Shown here piece after piece: positions 1-11,150 of a stretch of DNA of 64,000 nucleotides (within the stretch, counting starts at the first letter, position 1; every line of letters starts with the position of its first letter). Source of the stretch: Leptidea sinapis (lineage: Eukaryota > Arthropoda > Insecta > Lepidoptera > Pieridae); NCBI RefSeq assembly GCF_905404315.1, contig NC_066265.1, positions 31,706,501 to 31,770,500 on the forward strand, written 5' to 3'. The translations under genes were made by a program, and so were the position numbers. The notes under the pieces were generated by a model. It saw only the letters and a program-made list of their open reading frames with translations. It did not search any database and was not told where the DNA came from.

Positions 1-2055
1 ACGTTATAGAAAATGGCCGTTAGTAACTGTATGATACAGCAATAGACAAAGATTAATGGGTGTGGCTAAAATAATAACTCAAGGCTATCTTTTCACATAA
101 CCTCAAAATCGACGTTATTTTGTTTAACACAATAGCTAGCAACGAATAATTGTTATACATTTCTTTTATTTATCTATGAGTCAAAGAATAATTGATACTT
201 GAAGGAATTGGCAGACATCGTTACCTCTCTGTAAGGCCAAATGTATCTTGTGACGAAGGTACGTGCCATGCCACACCTTTCCCTTGGATCACATCTGTTT
301 TTGTGCTGATCATCGCCAAGCACCACCGTCTCCCTCAAGGGCAACAATCAACTTTCCATAATATTTGGTTTCCATAATGGTGCAATTCATATTTCCTCCA
401 CTTTAGGTTTTCGGCAGTATCGGTTGCCGATTTGGCCAATTACTGTTCGTGCTCTCACTGTACTATCGACAAAATTGAATTGTGACCCTCCTGTAATGTC
501 ATTTTTCTACAGTTATACAGTTATGAAGGTAAAAGAATTTTCAGCAAAGTAAGTAGGTCATGAAACAATTTTATCGATGGTAGTAGAAATGTCTAGAAAT
601 AATTTTCATCAAAATCGTTTAAGCCAGATATGAGTTTTATAAGATTTTGTTAAGAACCAGATAGACGAAAATTATAATAAGAGTTTCTTCTGAGAAATCT
701 TTCTTAGTTTTTTTATCTACCAAGAATTTGCATCAGTGCGTCATAAAACGATTTTTAACACTAATTTAAGCAAAATTACAGATAGACTACAAATTTATAT
801 AGAGGTACCTAAAGAGAGAGTGTGTTCTAAAAACTTATTTGTACACTACTCACACTGACAATAAATGTAAATAAATAAAATTGTAATCGATCTACCACTA
901 GTCGCGATTAGCGCTTGGTTGTTGCCAGTATACATAGTTTCGATTATAGTTAACTAAACTCCTACAGCTCCAGACTTCCCGCACTGAATTATTGTTTCTT
1001 GTTTGGGTGACCTGAAAAAAATAAAAGGCAATATGAACAATTTTTTTACACCAACTTCTGGGGATTCTGTTCGAAAATTTCAGAGACAAATCCATCCAGC
1101 TACGATATTATATATATACGATATACGCTCCCCTGTGCGTTCAGTACCTCAGGTTACGGATGTTTTTGTAGTTTTCCAATTGCAAAAAACGTAAGTACAA
1201 TGTGAGATTATACTGTCAATGCCGAAATGACATTTTTAAAGATTGTGTGCTTGGTTTGAGTCTACATACAGAATGCACTACCCGTCCGCCCGCATGGCCT
1301 AGAGTTGAGAGTTCTGGCCTTGCAGAGTTCCACGAGTCAAAAGCTCCTGTGACAGCCTCCTCAACGCAAAACACGGGTCCAATTGGTTTAAGCATGGTTT
1401 CATAATTACCAAGTTACCCGGTCATTCAGTCGAAGAGATCAGTGGGAGCCGATTCTTCGGTAGGGATCGCGTTTAACTCCTATATATTACGTAATACCGA
1501 AGTGATACGTTTTAGTAGTTGAGAAAGATCATAGAGTACATTCGGAAGGATTATTTGTCCACCGTCCCGTAGTACCGTCGGAGCAAAATTCAATGGAATT
1601 TGTAAAATGGAAGACCAGTCAAGTATGGATTTTGGTCTTAGCCGAAACGTTCACAAGAAACTAACAAACTAAGATTTGTGAATTTCTTTTTAGATACTTA
1701 ATACGTTTTTTCATAGATTATGACTAGACTAGACCCCCGTGCATTGGAACCACCAATAACCATGCTTTGTTACGCAATCAATACTTTTGATTGGTGATAC
1801 TTGAAGTATAATCTTAGAACTACCGTCTATTAGCCTGGCGGCCTGTACTCATATAATCGCACGGGGTTTCTACTATTATCAATAGTTAAAGACTAAAATT
1901 CTTCCGCTTATGGCGACTTCAGACCAAACTATGTTTAACAACATTCATGAAATTACGCATGTTTTTATGCATTCTCATATTTGCAATTTTAACATGCAAC
2001 TCTAATGCAATATGAGACAGTGGAATGCAACACAATTTATAGATTAGGTGACATG
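1..2055. other. AT-rich intergenic DNA, no gene seen
   Basis: Only short open frames occur here (for example 192-377 and 1202-1405). They show no recognisable domain, no good splice context and no coding-like composition. No repeat seen elsewhere in the window was recognised in this stretch. Confidence 0.5.
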
Positions 2056-2198
2056 TACCCCCTTATTCATAATAGTCTGCTAACATAAAGCATTGCTAAT
2101 TCTCACTCTGTCTTCTTCTATTGACCTAAGTCAGAAAGAGAAAAAACACTCCTTAGCGGCTGTTTTAAGTTAGCGGACCATTATGAATAAGGGGGGTA
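2056..2198. mobile_element. Small TIR element (MITE), copy 1
   Basis: A 143-bp unit starts with CCCCCTTATTCATAAT and ends with its inverted complement, ATTATGAATAAGGGGGG. The inner parts of the inverted ends, around GTCCGCTAA and TTAGCGGAC, also pair. The outer flanks carry TA. A second copy lies in opposite orientation at 11006-11150. It has no coding capacity and must be a non-autonomous DNA transposon or foldback element. The superfamily is not assigned; a TA target would suggest Tc1/mariner. Confidence 0.8.
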
Positions 2199-3140
2199 GT
2201 ATCTACATCGCATAAGTTGCTGAGAAAAAAGCGATGGATACTTCTAAAGTGAGTGAACACGGTGAGCATTGAAAAACATTTAAAAAATAAATTATATATT
2301 TATAAATACTTAAACGTTACACTGTCATGATCAACAAAATACCTCAAAATCACAGACATAAAATAATTAATTGAACTCAAAAACAATATTATGCCTAACA
2401 CTATTATATAAAATGTACTCTATAAACCTGTAAAATTTTATTTTTAAATATAAATTAGTAGAAGTTTAACAAAATCATGTCCACCTTAACTTACATCTAC
2501 ATTTTTAATAAGTTAAAATGACCAATATACAAATAATTTAATTTACATAACTTTAATTCGTGACAAAACGTTGTGAGAAATAATCACATATATATTATAA
2601 TTAATTTTAAAATCCATATAAAAATAATTCTAAATAATTAAATCAAAATTCTGTTACGTTGCACATCTTCTTTAACCAAATCATGCATTCCCAAATTACT
2701 TAATTGTTAACTTTTGTTGTAACATAAGTATCAATTATCACTGTCAAATAACTATTTGCGTTACTCCTATACTCCCTATAATTTATGAGTACCATTAAAA
2801 TACATAACACACAAATATTTTTAAGCAAAGGCAAATAAATATTTGCAATAATAATATACAACATTTCAACTAATTATAATATCTAAGTCAAAAAGTAAGT
2901 AATGGTCTGTTCAAGCAAAATTCATATTGCGTAATACAATCAAGTGAAAGTATTTATAAATTTAATTAAAAAATAATTGTGACGATTGCGTAGTTACACT
3001 AAAATAACTTACTAATAATAATGATTGTCATAATTAATTAAGTCCAGTTGGATAATTAGTGTAGCACCTAATAATTAGCAGCCAACAAATTGTTCAATGA
3101 AGCAACAGTAGATTAAAATGTCCTCTTTAGAATTTTTGTT
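2199..3140. other. Very AT-rich intergenic DNA
   Basis: This stretch is dominated by A and T with many short poly-A, poly-T and TTAATTA-like runs. No open frame, RNA gene or recognisable repeat was found. Confidence 0.5.
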
Positions 3141-3247
3141 GCAGATAGTCACGTGTATCTTACTAGATAGCCACGTGCATCTCACTAGATAGCCACGTGC
3201 ATCTCACTAGATAGCCACGTGTATCTCACTAGATAACCGTGTTGTAT
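3141..3247. repeat. 22-bp tandem repeat with four CACGTG E-boxes
   Basis: About five units of a 22-bp repeat follow each other. Four units contain the perfect palindrome CACGTG, starting at 3150, 3172, 3194 and 3216, so the spacing is exactly 22 bp. The fifth unit has decayed to ACCGTG. CACGTG is the core site for bHLH proteins such as CLOCK/CYCLE, MYC/MAX and USF. No gene is recognised nearby, so a regulatory role is only possible. Confidence 0.85.
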
Positions 3248-4185
3248 CTTACTAAGTAGGTAAGTGTAATATATTACTAAATCGGTTTTGTTAACGTCTT
3301 AAAGCCATGTAAAATATTGCTTCAGACGGTTTCGACGTAGAGATGTATCAGGAAAGTGTGTTGTCTGACCAAGTAAAAAGTATATTTATCGAGCCATCGT
3401 AGTCAACAAAGTCTTATGCGAAAGTGCTGAAAACAAATCTTGCATCTTGCTGTCAATAGCAAAAAATAAGATGGCGATAAACAGGTGACAGATTAAAATA
3501 TTAGTACACATTACGTAAAGTTTAGAAAATAAACTGGAATTCAATAAATAACAATTAAGCTAATACTTATAAGTAACACAAAACTAGCAATGTAATGTAT
3601 ATAAGTACATAAAACTATAAAATAAATAAAACTAAGGCAACAAACTCCTGTAAACTGAAACCACAGCATCACCGAAAAATTATTAATTTTAAGACAATAA
3701 CGCTTAAAATTATTCAAACACATTCAGTGTGTTTACTCGTCGAAATTACATAACAGGATTTCTACCACCAAACTGTTATTCAGAAAGTACTAAGTATTAG
3801 TGACGAAAAACAAAAAAAAACACCTTTCGAAAATCATCAAAATTATTGCACATAAACGGTTATTTGCTGGTACGTCAAAACGTGTTTCAATAAAATTGGC
3901 TAGGGCGACTATATCGGGTGCCAAATATAATACGTTGACTATTATTTGATAATTTATAGGTCTGTCAAGGTATCTCGATACAATAAATATAGTGATCTGT
4001 TTTTAATACCAATGTCATACGGTGACCTAATAGTTATCGAAGCAGTTATCATCAAATTGACACAAGTGGGAGGCTGTTTTACAAATGATGTGGGCTTTAT
4101 CAGTCGTGAAGCATTATTGTGTTTCGGTTGGAATAACGGCGTAACTAGTCAAATTGCCGGGCTTACTCTGTGATGTTAATAAACG
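3248..4185. other. Intergenic DNA, no gene seen
   Basis: AT-rich sequence. The open frames at 3541-3723 (minus) and 3946-4173 (plus) show no known domain and are probably chance. Confidence 0.45.
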
Positions 4186-4292
4186 CGGAGTAAAATTACT
4201 CCAAATTTAAATCTTTTTGTCTATACTTTAACTTTGTTACAACAGAATTACATGACAGGGAGAAGTAATTTTAATCTTGGAGTAACTTTTCA
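4186..4292. repeat. Small dispersed repeat, copy 1
   Basis: This segment shares a block including ACAGAATTACATGACAGGGA with 36052-36142. It begins near GGAGTAAAATTACTCC and ends near CTTGGAGTAAC, so its ends are imperfectly inverted. It is probably the remnant of a small non-autonomous element. Confidence 0.55.
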
Positions 4293-5194
4293 CAAATGGT
4301 TCAACATATTGTTCACAATCTTAATTATATGTATATATATTAATATTTCCGATAATGGTAAGCATTCTGCATACTGACTAGACGTAAAATATTAGGAATA
4401 TGTATTATATATGGAGTAGAGAACAATTAATCCTTATACCTACTATCAAACGACCAATCTTTGTATCTATATTTTGCGCAAATCGAAATGCGAAAGGCGA
4501 GAAACCTATCTAGCTTGGTCTAATCCCTGGGAAGACATGTTTTACCGAGTTTACACACCGATCAAAGGTGTCACAATATGTGTGTATCCCAGGACCTAAA
4601 TACTCAACAAGTAATAACATTTACCATTACATGATAGTTTATCAACCACACTCGCAGCATTCCCGCGTGGTATGATACAAGGCTGGTCTGATGTCTAAAA
4701 CAAATGCCAGCTCTAGTGTTTCCGGTAGCTAAATATAGCGAAGCGATCAAAAGAGAAGCGTAGATAGTTATTTGTACAATGTACACTCTCTGCGCCTCTA
4801 TCACTCCCCACGATCAAAGTGTCTCAACACCAAACGGTAATAAGCATTACTGAATCGAACAAAACTGTATGCCTGCAGCATTGACTGCCGAAGAGGAATA
4901 CCGGTGCAAGCAATGAGAAAGTGCCAAAATATCAACGTAATTAAATTCATTTCTGCGAGAAATCGTGTGTCACACATAGCATAGCCCGATGAAATAACGA
5001 TTTAAAAAAGTAATAATTGTGAATATTTTCTCTCGACGACTAGTTTAGTCATTAACATTTAGTCAAATCACGAAAATACATTTCATTGCAAGGTCAACAC
5101 AATGTGTTCACATTCTTCCAAATACAAATATTAGCTCAGAACAAAACATTTGTTTTTTGAATAAATCTGGAATTTTATATGAAAAGCTGACCCA
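4293..5194. other. Intergenic DNA, no gene seen
   Basis: No convincing open frame, RNA gene or repeat was recognised. Confidence 0.45.
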
Positions 5195-5510
5195 GCAAAC
5201 GTTGTATTGCCGATATTACAATCGCGATACAAAAGTAACTGTTAATCGTAGATGGGTGAAAATTTGAAGTTGTATGTATTTTTTAATGTTGACTCATAAT
5301 CAAACAAATTTAAAAAAAAATGTCAAAATTATAAAAAAAAAAACATTGGCGTGGACCACCCTTAACATTTAAGGGAATGAAAAATAGATGTTGTCCGATT
5401 CTCAGACCTACCCAATATGCTCTCAAAATTTCATGAGAATCGGTCCAGCCGTTTCGAAGGAGTTTAAATACAAACACCGCGACATGAGAATTTTATATAT
5501 TAGATAAAAG
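5195..5510 (+). repeat. Dispersed lepidopteran-type repeat
   Basis: The left edge (GACCCAGCAAACGTTGT) and the right part (GAGAATCGGTCCAGCCGTTT, then TTTTATATATTAGAT) resemble the repeats at 17265-18010 and 58980-59235. Those also have a CGACAGACGTTGTTCTGT-like start and an ATATATTAAGAT end. It has no coding capacity. The class (SINE or Helitron-like) is not resolved. Confidence 0.5.
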
Positions 5511-6060
5511 TAAACGATCGTCTATTGCAAACACACAAACGTTATCGATAACTTCGATCAATTTCGATAAATTAATATTTACCATGTTATTGTGTTTATT
5601 TTATAATAAAAAAATAATAATAAGATTATAAATAGCCCGGAGAAGACTTTACTGTTATAGTAATAATATTATGAAAAGTCAACGAAGAAAGGAGAGGGAC
5701 CAAAATGATATAAAGCGAAAGAATTGGTATTTGTCTTTGTAAAAATTTGGGAAATATGAAGACATAATTATAATTAACTAATATAATATACGAGTTAACA
5801 TCTACTCCAGTGGTGTAATTAAAACTATTTTTTTTAGTAATGAAATATAACACTAATGTGATAATAATGGCGTATTGATATTATGTCGTTTTGACAAACA
5901 ACCGCGTCTACTTTGTGGATGGAAGGGCGCCATGTTGAATGTAATCACTATACAATATAAATTTTCTATTTTAGCATGTTACTTACATTTAAATAGCAAA
6001 CCATTTCCATGTAAAATAAAATTTGGAATAATGGTTCTTATCTTTTAATTTCCTTCTAAG
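5511..6060. other. Intergenic DNA, no gene seen
   Basis: AT-rich sequence. The minus-strand frame at 5626-5853 has no recognisable domain. Confidence 0.45.
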
Positions 6061-6065
6061 CGTCG

Positions 6066-7020
6066 TCGGTAAATTGTATGCAAAAGTGTTGATTGAAAGA
6101 GTTGTGAATGAAACAGACAAAAAGTATGGGATGCACAAGCGGGATTTAAAATGGGATGTACGGATCAGGTCTTTTCCTTGCGGTGCATAGCCGAAAAGAT
6201 TTTGGCTAAAAACAAGGTCTATTGGGCGTTCGTGGATCTAGATAAGGTCTATGATAGAGTGTTGAGGAATGAATTGTGGTCAGCATTGTCCGCGAACGGT
6301 GTGAGCAGTGTCCTCATACGAGCATTGCAATCTCTTTATATAGATTCTAGTGCTTGTGTAAGGATAAACGAGGCATACACTGAATGGTTTAATATGGAAA
6401 AAGGTGTTAGACAGGGATGTGTAGCGTCACCGTGGCTGTTTAATCTGTTCATAAACAATTGCTTGACAGATTTAAAAGAAAATGAGAGTGGGTTGAGAAT
6501 GAATGAGTTACTCGTCAAACGTTTTCTCTATGCTGATGACCAAGTATTACTTGCATCTATGGCCGAGGAGTTGCAGGAGATGGTAACTGCTATGAATGGA
6601 GCTTTTGGTACAAAGGGAATTAATTAATTATTGAGATAAGAGCGTTGAGTGGTATGATAGGAGTTAAACTTAGTGACAGGATAAGAAATAGTGAGATAAG
6701 GAAACGTCTGAAAGAAGATGTTGTGACAAAAATTGAGAAAGGTATGCTGAGATGGTTTGGACATGTCGAGAGATCATTCATATGAAGAACGATTGACGAA
6801 GAAAGTATATAAGGCCAGTGTGGATGAAAGTGTTGGATGTAGACCTAGGCGGACGTTTCAAGATCAAATCAGGGACGTCTTGAAAAAAGGCCAGGTCAAA
6901 AGTACCCTCAACCGGAGGGCACGTATGAAAGAAATAATGAAAGTGGACGAAGCGAAACAAGTATGTAAGGATCGTAGCAAGTGGAAAGAAGTGGTCTCTG
7001 CCTACAGGAAAGAGGCGTGA
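6066..7020 (+). pseudogene. Non-LTR retrotransposon fragment: reverse transcriptase and C-terminal part
   Basis: A 5'-truncated, internally deleted LINE. The main open part (6151-6627) shows reverse transcriptase motif A (FVDLDKVYDRV), motif B (KGVRQGCVASPWLFNLFIN) and the catalytic box FLYADDQVLLA. The frame then closes. From about 6630 the sequence resumes with the C-terminal domain seen in related lepidopteran elements, including MLRWFGHVE, VDEAKQVCKDRSKW and a final SAYRKEA at 7020. Frames before 6151 and between 6627 and 6757 are broken. The middle of the protein is missing, so it cannot encode an active polymerase. The 3' end runs into a TATG microsatellite, a common tail for some non-LTR clades. 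The clade is not assigned (RTE- or R4-like are options). Confidence 0.85.
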
Positions 7021-7021
7021 T

Positions 7022-7047
7022 TTTATGTATGTATGTATGTATGTATC
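7022..7047 (+). repeat. TATG microsatellite tail
   Basis: About five to six TATG units lie directly after the LINE fragment stop codon. They most likely form the element's 3' tail. Confidence 0.8.
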
Positions 7048-7691
7048 TTTTAATTTCTTATTCAATCTACATAAACTATTATGTTATGGCCTGAACGAGT
7101 TCATTATTTTCATAAATATTTAGAACCATTTAAGATCCTTATTTTAAATATACAAAATTTTTAAGAAAGTAATTTAATTTTCTTTTTCTCGATCTTTTTT
7201 AGTTTCATATTATTAATAATGTATCAGCCTCGATGCGGGTCACGAATTCGGGCTTAACGGTTTTACTAACGCGTATTCGTTTTATTATTGTTGTTTTTTA
7301 TTATTCATTTAATTCGTAATAAAGCGGTATGTTGTGACGGCAGGTGTTAGTATGCTTCACGCTTATCACTCGGCTAATTACTTGGCACGAGCCTTTGTCT
7401 GAATCGTGCCGCTAAACGCTACACGCAAACGATCCTAAACAATATTTAAACAAACATAATAGATAAATGATTAATATTATAACATACATAGTATTTATAT
7501 AAATGTGTTGACATAAACAAGAAACTCTATTTCATAAGTAATATTAAATAATATGTTCACCTTATTTTTTTCCATTGTAGGTTATAATACTACAATAATT
7601 GTTTCTTAAATTCTTATAGTTCAAAGGTTACCCCAAATAATTTAATTTGAATAGAGTTCATTTTTTGACTTTAATATAATAATATAATTTT
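7048..7691. other. Intergenic DNA, no gene seen
   Basis: AT-rich sequence without convincing open frames or recognised repeats. Confidence 0.45.
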
Positions 7692-7739
7692 ATATAATAA
7701 TTTCATACAGAAGTTCACTTCTGTATGAAATTATTATAT
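7692..7739. repeat. Perfect 23-bp inverted repeat (hairpin)
   Basis: Arms 7692-7714 and 7717-7739 are perfect reverse complements separated by 2 bp (TC). The arm core is TTTCATACAGAAGT. A transcript would form a very stable stem-loop. It might also be the fused ends of a small foldback element. Confidence 0.9.
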
Positions 7740-7748
7740 TGAAGATTC

Positions 7749-7776
7749 ATCTTCATAAGATTCATCTTATGAAGAT
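7749..7776. repeat. Second adjacent hairpin
   Basis: 12-bp arms (ATCTTCATAAGA and its complement) surround a 4-base loop (TTCA). It lies 10 bp after the 23-bp hairpin, and a run of T follows it. Confidence 0.85.
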
Positions 7777-8692
7777 TTTTTTTGATTGAAAGCATTAAAT
7801 ATTTGAAGATGTAAATTAATCATCGTCGAAATAATAAAAATGACACAAAATGGAAATTAATTAATATCTAGAAAATATCATAGTCAACTGTCGTGTTGTC
7901 TCGGAACATTTAAGTACAACCACAATTCTATAGAAATTCATCGACAACGCTTATGAAATTCTCAAAATATGCTTCCTGCAATAACTGGCAATAGTCGGTT
8001 TTTCAATTATTTTCTTATGGAAGAGGAGACCAAACGAGCACAGATACGGGTTTACCTGATGGTAAGGGAACAGACAAGAGACATTGTCTTATAAAGCGTC
8101 GAGAAAATATATTACGAATTCGAATCATAAACCGAATTCGTAGTGGCGGAGGCAACGATTCAGCCGGGGGGATCTGTATTGAGAGTCGACGGTACTACTT
8201 ATCTGGCCTGTATATACAAATCATTAGGAACAAACATCAGAAGATACAAATCATTAGGAGTGTGACTAAAAAGTAACTTTAATATAATACACAAAAATAA
8301 TTCACAATATGTGAGTCAAAAAGCTCTACTTATAATTTTTTATCATCTTGGCGTCACGCCTTTGCCACACCGTCTTTAGATCGTCAGTGACGCACACTGG
8401 GTATAGAGAGAGAGGAAAAATATAACCAAAACAAATTGATTCCAAATACAGTAGAACATAAAAGTCGAGTCTCGACACGTGAAAAACGTCACAACTCGAA
8501 AAATATTGTGTTACCTTCTCTTCAAGCTTTCGCGAAATCTAAGCTCTCTATAATCAAAATAAACAGTCATGGCTTGCAGAGAACAAGTAATTTCATAAGG
8601 TATCTCACGATATCTAGGTACATGTTATTATTATTTATAGGTAAGTACTACAACTTTTCATCTCTTAAACATAACGACCTATATTGCCCAAT
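7777..8692. other. Intergenic DNA with a possible LINE-tail scrap
   Basis: Around 8020-8095 a segment with GGAGACCAAACGAGCA followed by TTACCTGATGGTAAG resembles the 3' end of the jockey-like LINE at 18197-21068. Otherwise nothing was recognised; the frame at 8436-8714 shows no domain. Confidence 0.4.
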
Positions 8693-8930
8693 GTTTAGTG
8701 ACCCTGCCTACTGAGCTGAGGTGCCGGGTTTGAATCCCGGTAGGTTCAAACATTTATATGATGAATATGGATGTTTGTTTCCGAGTCATGGATGTTTATA
8801 TGTATTTATGTATGTTTAAGTAAGTATATCGTATTAAAGATATCGTTAACTCATAGCACAGGCTATGCCTAATTTGGGGCAGGATACTTTGTGTGTCAAT
8901 ATCACTATCTCTTAAATATGACTGACGGTG
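8693..8930 (+). mobile_element. tRNA-derived SINE (Metulj-like)
   Basis: The head contains a decayed tRNA-like A region (CTACTGAGCTGAGGT) and a B box in GGGTTTGAATCCC with its closing stem CCGGG/CCCGG. Next comes a body with GATGAATATGGATGTTTGTT, TCCGAGTCATGGATGTTT and TATATGTATTTATGTATG. This layout matches the Metulj-type SINEs known from butterflies. Degenerate minus-strand relatives lie at 22095-22270 and 55100-55275. The SINE would be transcribed by RNA polymerase III and mobilised by a LINE. Confidence 0.75.
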
Positions 8931-9019
8931 TTAAGTCTGTGAAATACTATCATATGCTGACGGCAGTGAAGTTATGACAGTCGTAATGCATCACCAACCA
9001 CTGTAACGTTACAACCCTA

Positions 9020-9110
9020 CACTCACCTATTATGAGAGCGGGCGCTGAGCGTCGTGCGGTGTTATGACGTCACGCGGCCATTTTGCGCTGAGTGAATTAT
9101 CTAATACCGA
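9020..9110. promoter_or_regulatory. CpG-bearing island with a palindromic CRE
   Basis: This GC-richer patch stands out from the AT-rich surroundings. It holds the full cAMP-response palindrome TGACGTCA near 9065, followed by GCGGCCATTTTGCGC, which resembles promoter-proximal GCCATTTTG motifs. No transcript start or adjacent gene was identified, so this is only a candidate promoter. Confidence 0.3.
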
Positions 9111-9274
9111 CGCGAAGTAAGCTCTGAAACTAGTAATTGTTGTTATCGAAACAACGACTAATGTATAACTTGCCTACATCAATACAGGATGGAGATTGTA
9201 AGCACATTAGATACCATAACATGTTAATCAGGTACTAACAATACGTTCACCAGATTTCAATACATAATTTAGAT

Positions 9275-9625
9275 CATAGTTAAGCGATACATACTAAAGA
9301 TGAAACGGATAGTGGTTTGGCCCGATACCGGATATTCGGCAAGCTACGAGCCCGGAGCGTCGGATATCCGGCTACCGGTTATTCAGCCCTTTATCGCGTT
9401 ACACAAATCAGTCTGATTTGAATATGGGCGCGCTGAACGAGATCCAAGATGAAATGAGATCCAACTTCACATGTGAACTTCACGACACTTTTTGGGACTG
9501 GTTCAATTTAATGCCATAGGATAATAGTGGTAGTCATGTCCGCGATCAAGAAAAACAAAATCCAATAGATAAGGAGATTGAATTTTTACCGGATAGTTAC
9601 CGGATATTCTTTTCGTCTCTACTGT
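9275..9625. repeat. Degenerate inverted-repeat element, possibly hAT-like
   Basis: The left side contains ACTAAAGATGAAACGGATAG and CCGGATATTCGGC. The right side contains the inverted relatives ACCGGATATTC and TCGTCTCTACTGTAT. GATATCCGG-type words recur. It has no open frame. It looks like a decayed non-autonomous DNA transposon; the superfamily is inferred only from the style of its ends. Confidence 0.45.
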
Positions 9626-9871
9626 ATACATATAAAATATGACTTGATTCATTGATCTGGAATTGCAAAAAAACAATTATGTTGTATTAAGTAGTCGCTT
9701 TGCCCTTACAAAAACTTTTCTTATAAATTACCTACAATCGTTTGGTAATCAAATAGTTAAGTATATATTATTTTTAGTAATACATATTCTTATTTACATT
9801 ATCTAGCATTTCATACTGAAATAATAAATACACCGATCTATACAAATATATACAACCAGATCTTGGTCTTT

Positions 9872-9983
9872 CTAACTCCATTTCGCCGGTTTCTTGCTTC
9901 CAGAACCACATGCAGAATTGGCACTCACTCTCTTACTATCACCTCCCGAGAAAACATTACCGCGAACTTCCGACGAATGTCCA
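9872..9983 (-). CDS. Probable terminal coding exon of an unidentified gene
   Basis: On the minus strand a good acceptor (pyrimidine-rich run ending CTTTCAG) precedes a 112-bp open stretch: one base completing a split codon, then 36 codons and TAG. The peptide starts GHSSEVRGNVFSGGDSKRVS and ends KKPAKWS, so it is Ser/Gly/Lys-rich and looks like the disordered tail of a protein. Codon use is more coding-like than the surroundings. No family was recognised and no upstream exon was found. It could be a chance open stretch behind a cryptic acceptor. Confidence 0.45.
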
Positions 9984-10369
9984 CTGAAAGCAAAAATGTA
10001 CCTTATAAAAATTTAGAAATGTTTTGTATTTCTCTGTATTAACAAAACTATATGATCCAAAGAAACTCACAATTTACAATAATATTAATGTTAATAAATT
10101 GAATACTTAGAAGAGCATTAATGCCTTAACATGAAATCATTTGAATGAACTTTAATATGAAATCATTATTCATACTTCTTACATGAAACACAGCTTCATA
10201 ATATTTTTAATGAGAAAAAGTGAAGAGACTAACAAGAGGTTCGTCTGACGGTAGGTGATACGCCCTGGTTAGCACAATAGAAGATTCTTGAAAGATCCAA
10301 AATATGAACGGCACTAGCTATCTCCACACTGTGTATTTTCAACTTTCGTCTTCATCTTTCTATTCAACT
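9984..10369. other. Noncoding DNA with a fragment of the 300-bp dispersed repeat
   Basis: Around 10215-10300 the words TCGTCTGACGGTAGGTGATA, CGCCCTG and GATTCTTGAAAGA match a short, diverged piece of the repeat found complete at 40958-41262. Nothing else was recognised. If the exon at 9872-9983 is real, this could be its last intron. Confidence 0.45.
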
Positions 10370-10710
10370 TTTTAACCGACTTCAAAAAGGAGGAGATTAT
10401 CAATTCGATCGGTATTTTTATGTATGTACACCGATTACTCTGAGATTTATGATACGTAATTCTTTTGTTCGATGAGAAATAGACGCCATTTGGTCCACTA
10501 AAATTTTTACATAGTTTGGCCCAGATGTTTTCACTTTATGAACATTTATATGAAAATTGTTGTCTACCTGAATAACATAATTGCTTTCTGTGTAGGTACG
10601 GCTTTTTTTGAGATTTCATTCAGGTTGATTATATATTAGTATTAACTGACACTAAAACGTAAAAAATAAAAACAAAACTACGTTTAAAAAAACCGACTTC
10701 AAAAACTGAA
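10370..10710 (+). repeat. Dispersed repeat with AACCGACTTCAAAAAGGAGG end
   Basis: The start (AACCGACTTCAAAAAGGAGG) and following segment (ATGTATGTACACCGATTACT, CTGAGATTTATGAT) recur at 42620-42735. A second AACCGACTTCAAAAA occurs at about 10690. This motif is common in lepidopteran genomes. It has no coding capacity and the class is unresolved. Confidence 0.6.
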
Positions 10711-11005
10711 ATGTATCAAATAACTAAAAATTTAATTTAATACACTTCTTATGCAAACCTTAACCTTTAATATTAATAAAATACTATTATTTGTATGTGC
10801 TAAAATAAACACCTTTCAGTTTATTGAAAATATGAAAATGTTACAATCAAATAAATAAATTATGAAGTGACTATTAGTAAATAATTATCCTTTGATTTTT
10901 TGGTAAACATGGTAACATTTAATTAGCATTTATAATATTTAATTATAGAAATGTATAGTACCTATACCTAAAAAATATTAAACGCTACCTCGCTAGAATA
11001 ATACA
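10711..11005. other. AT-rich noncoding DNA
   Basis: Nothing recognised. Confidence 0.45.
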
Positions 11006-11150
11006 TACCCCCTTATTCATAATGGTCCGCTAAATTTAAACAGCCGCTAAGAAGTGTTTTTTCTCATTCTGACTTAGGTCAATAGAAAAAGACAGAGTGA
11101 GAATTAGCAATGCTTTAAGTTAGCAGACTATTATGAATAAGGGGGATAAT
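11006..11150. mobile_element. Small TIR element (MITE), copy 2
   Basis: This 145-bp relative of the element at 2056-2198 is inserted in the opposite orientation. It has the same CCCCTTATTCATAATGGTCC and inverted GACTATTATGAATAAGGGGG ends. The two copies are highly similar over the whole length, which suggests recent spread of one family. Confidence 0.8.

Noticed and set aside
3141..3247. CRISPR-like array
   Set aside because: Units are contiguous 22-bp tandem repeats without unique spacers, and the genome is eukaryotic.
4604..4804. Small membrane protein frame on the minus strand
   Set aside because: Short, AT-rich, no start context or known domain; compatible with chance.
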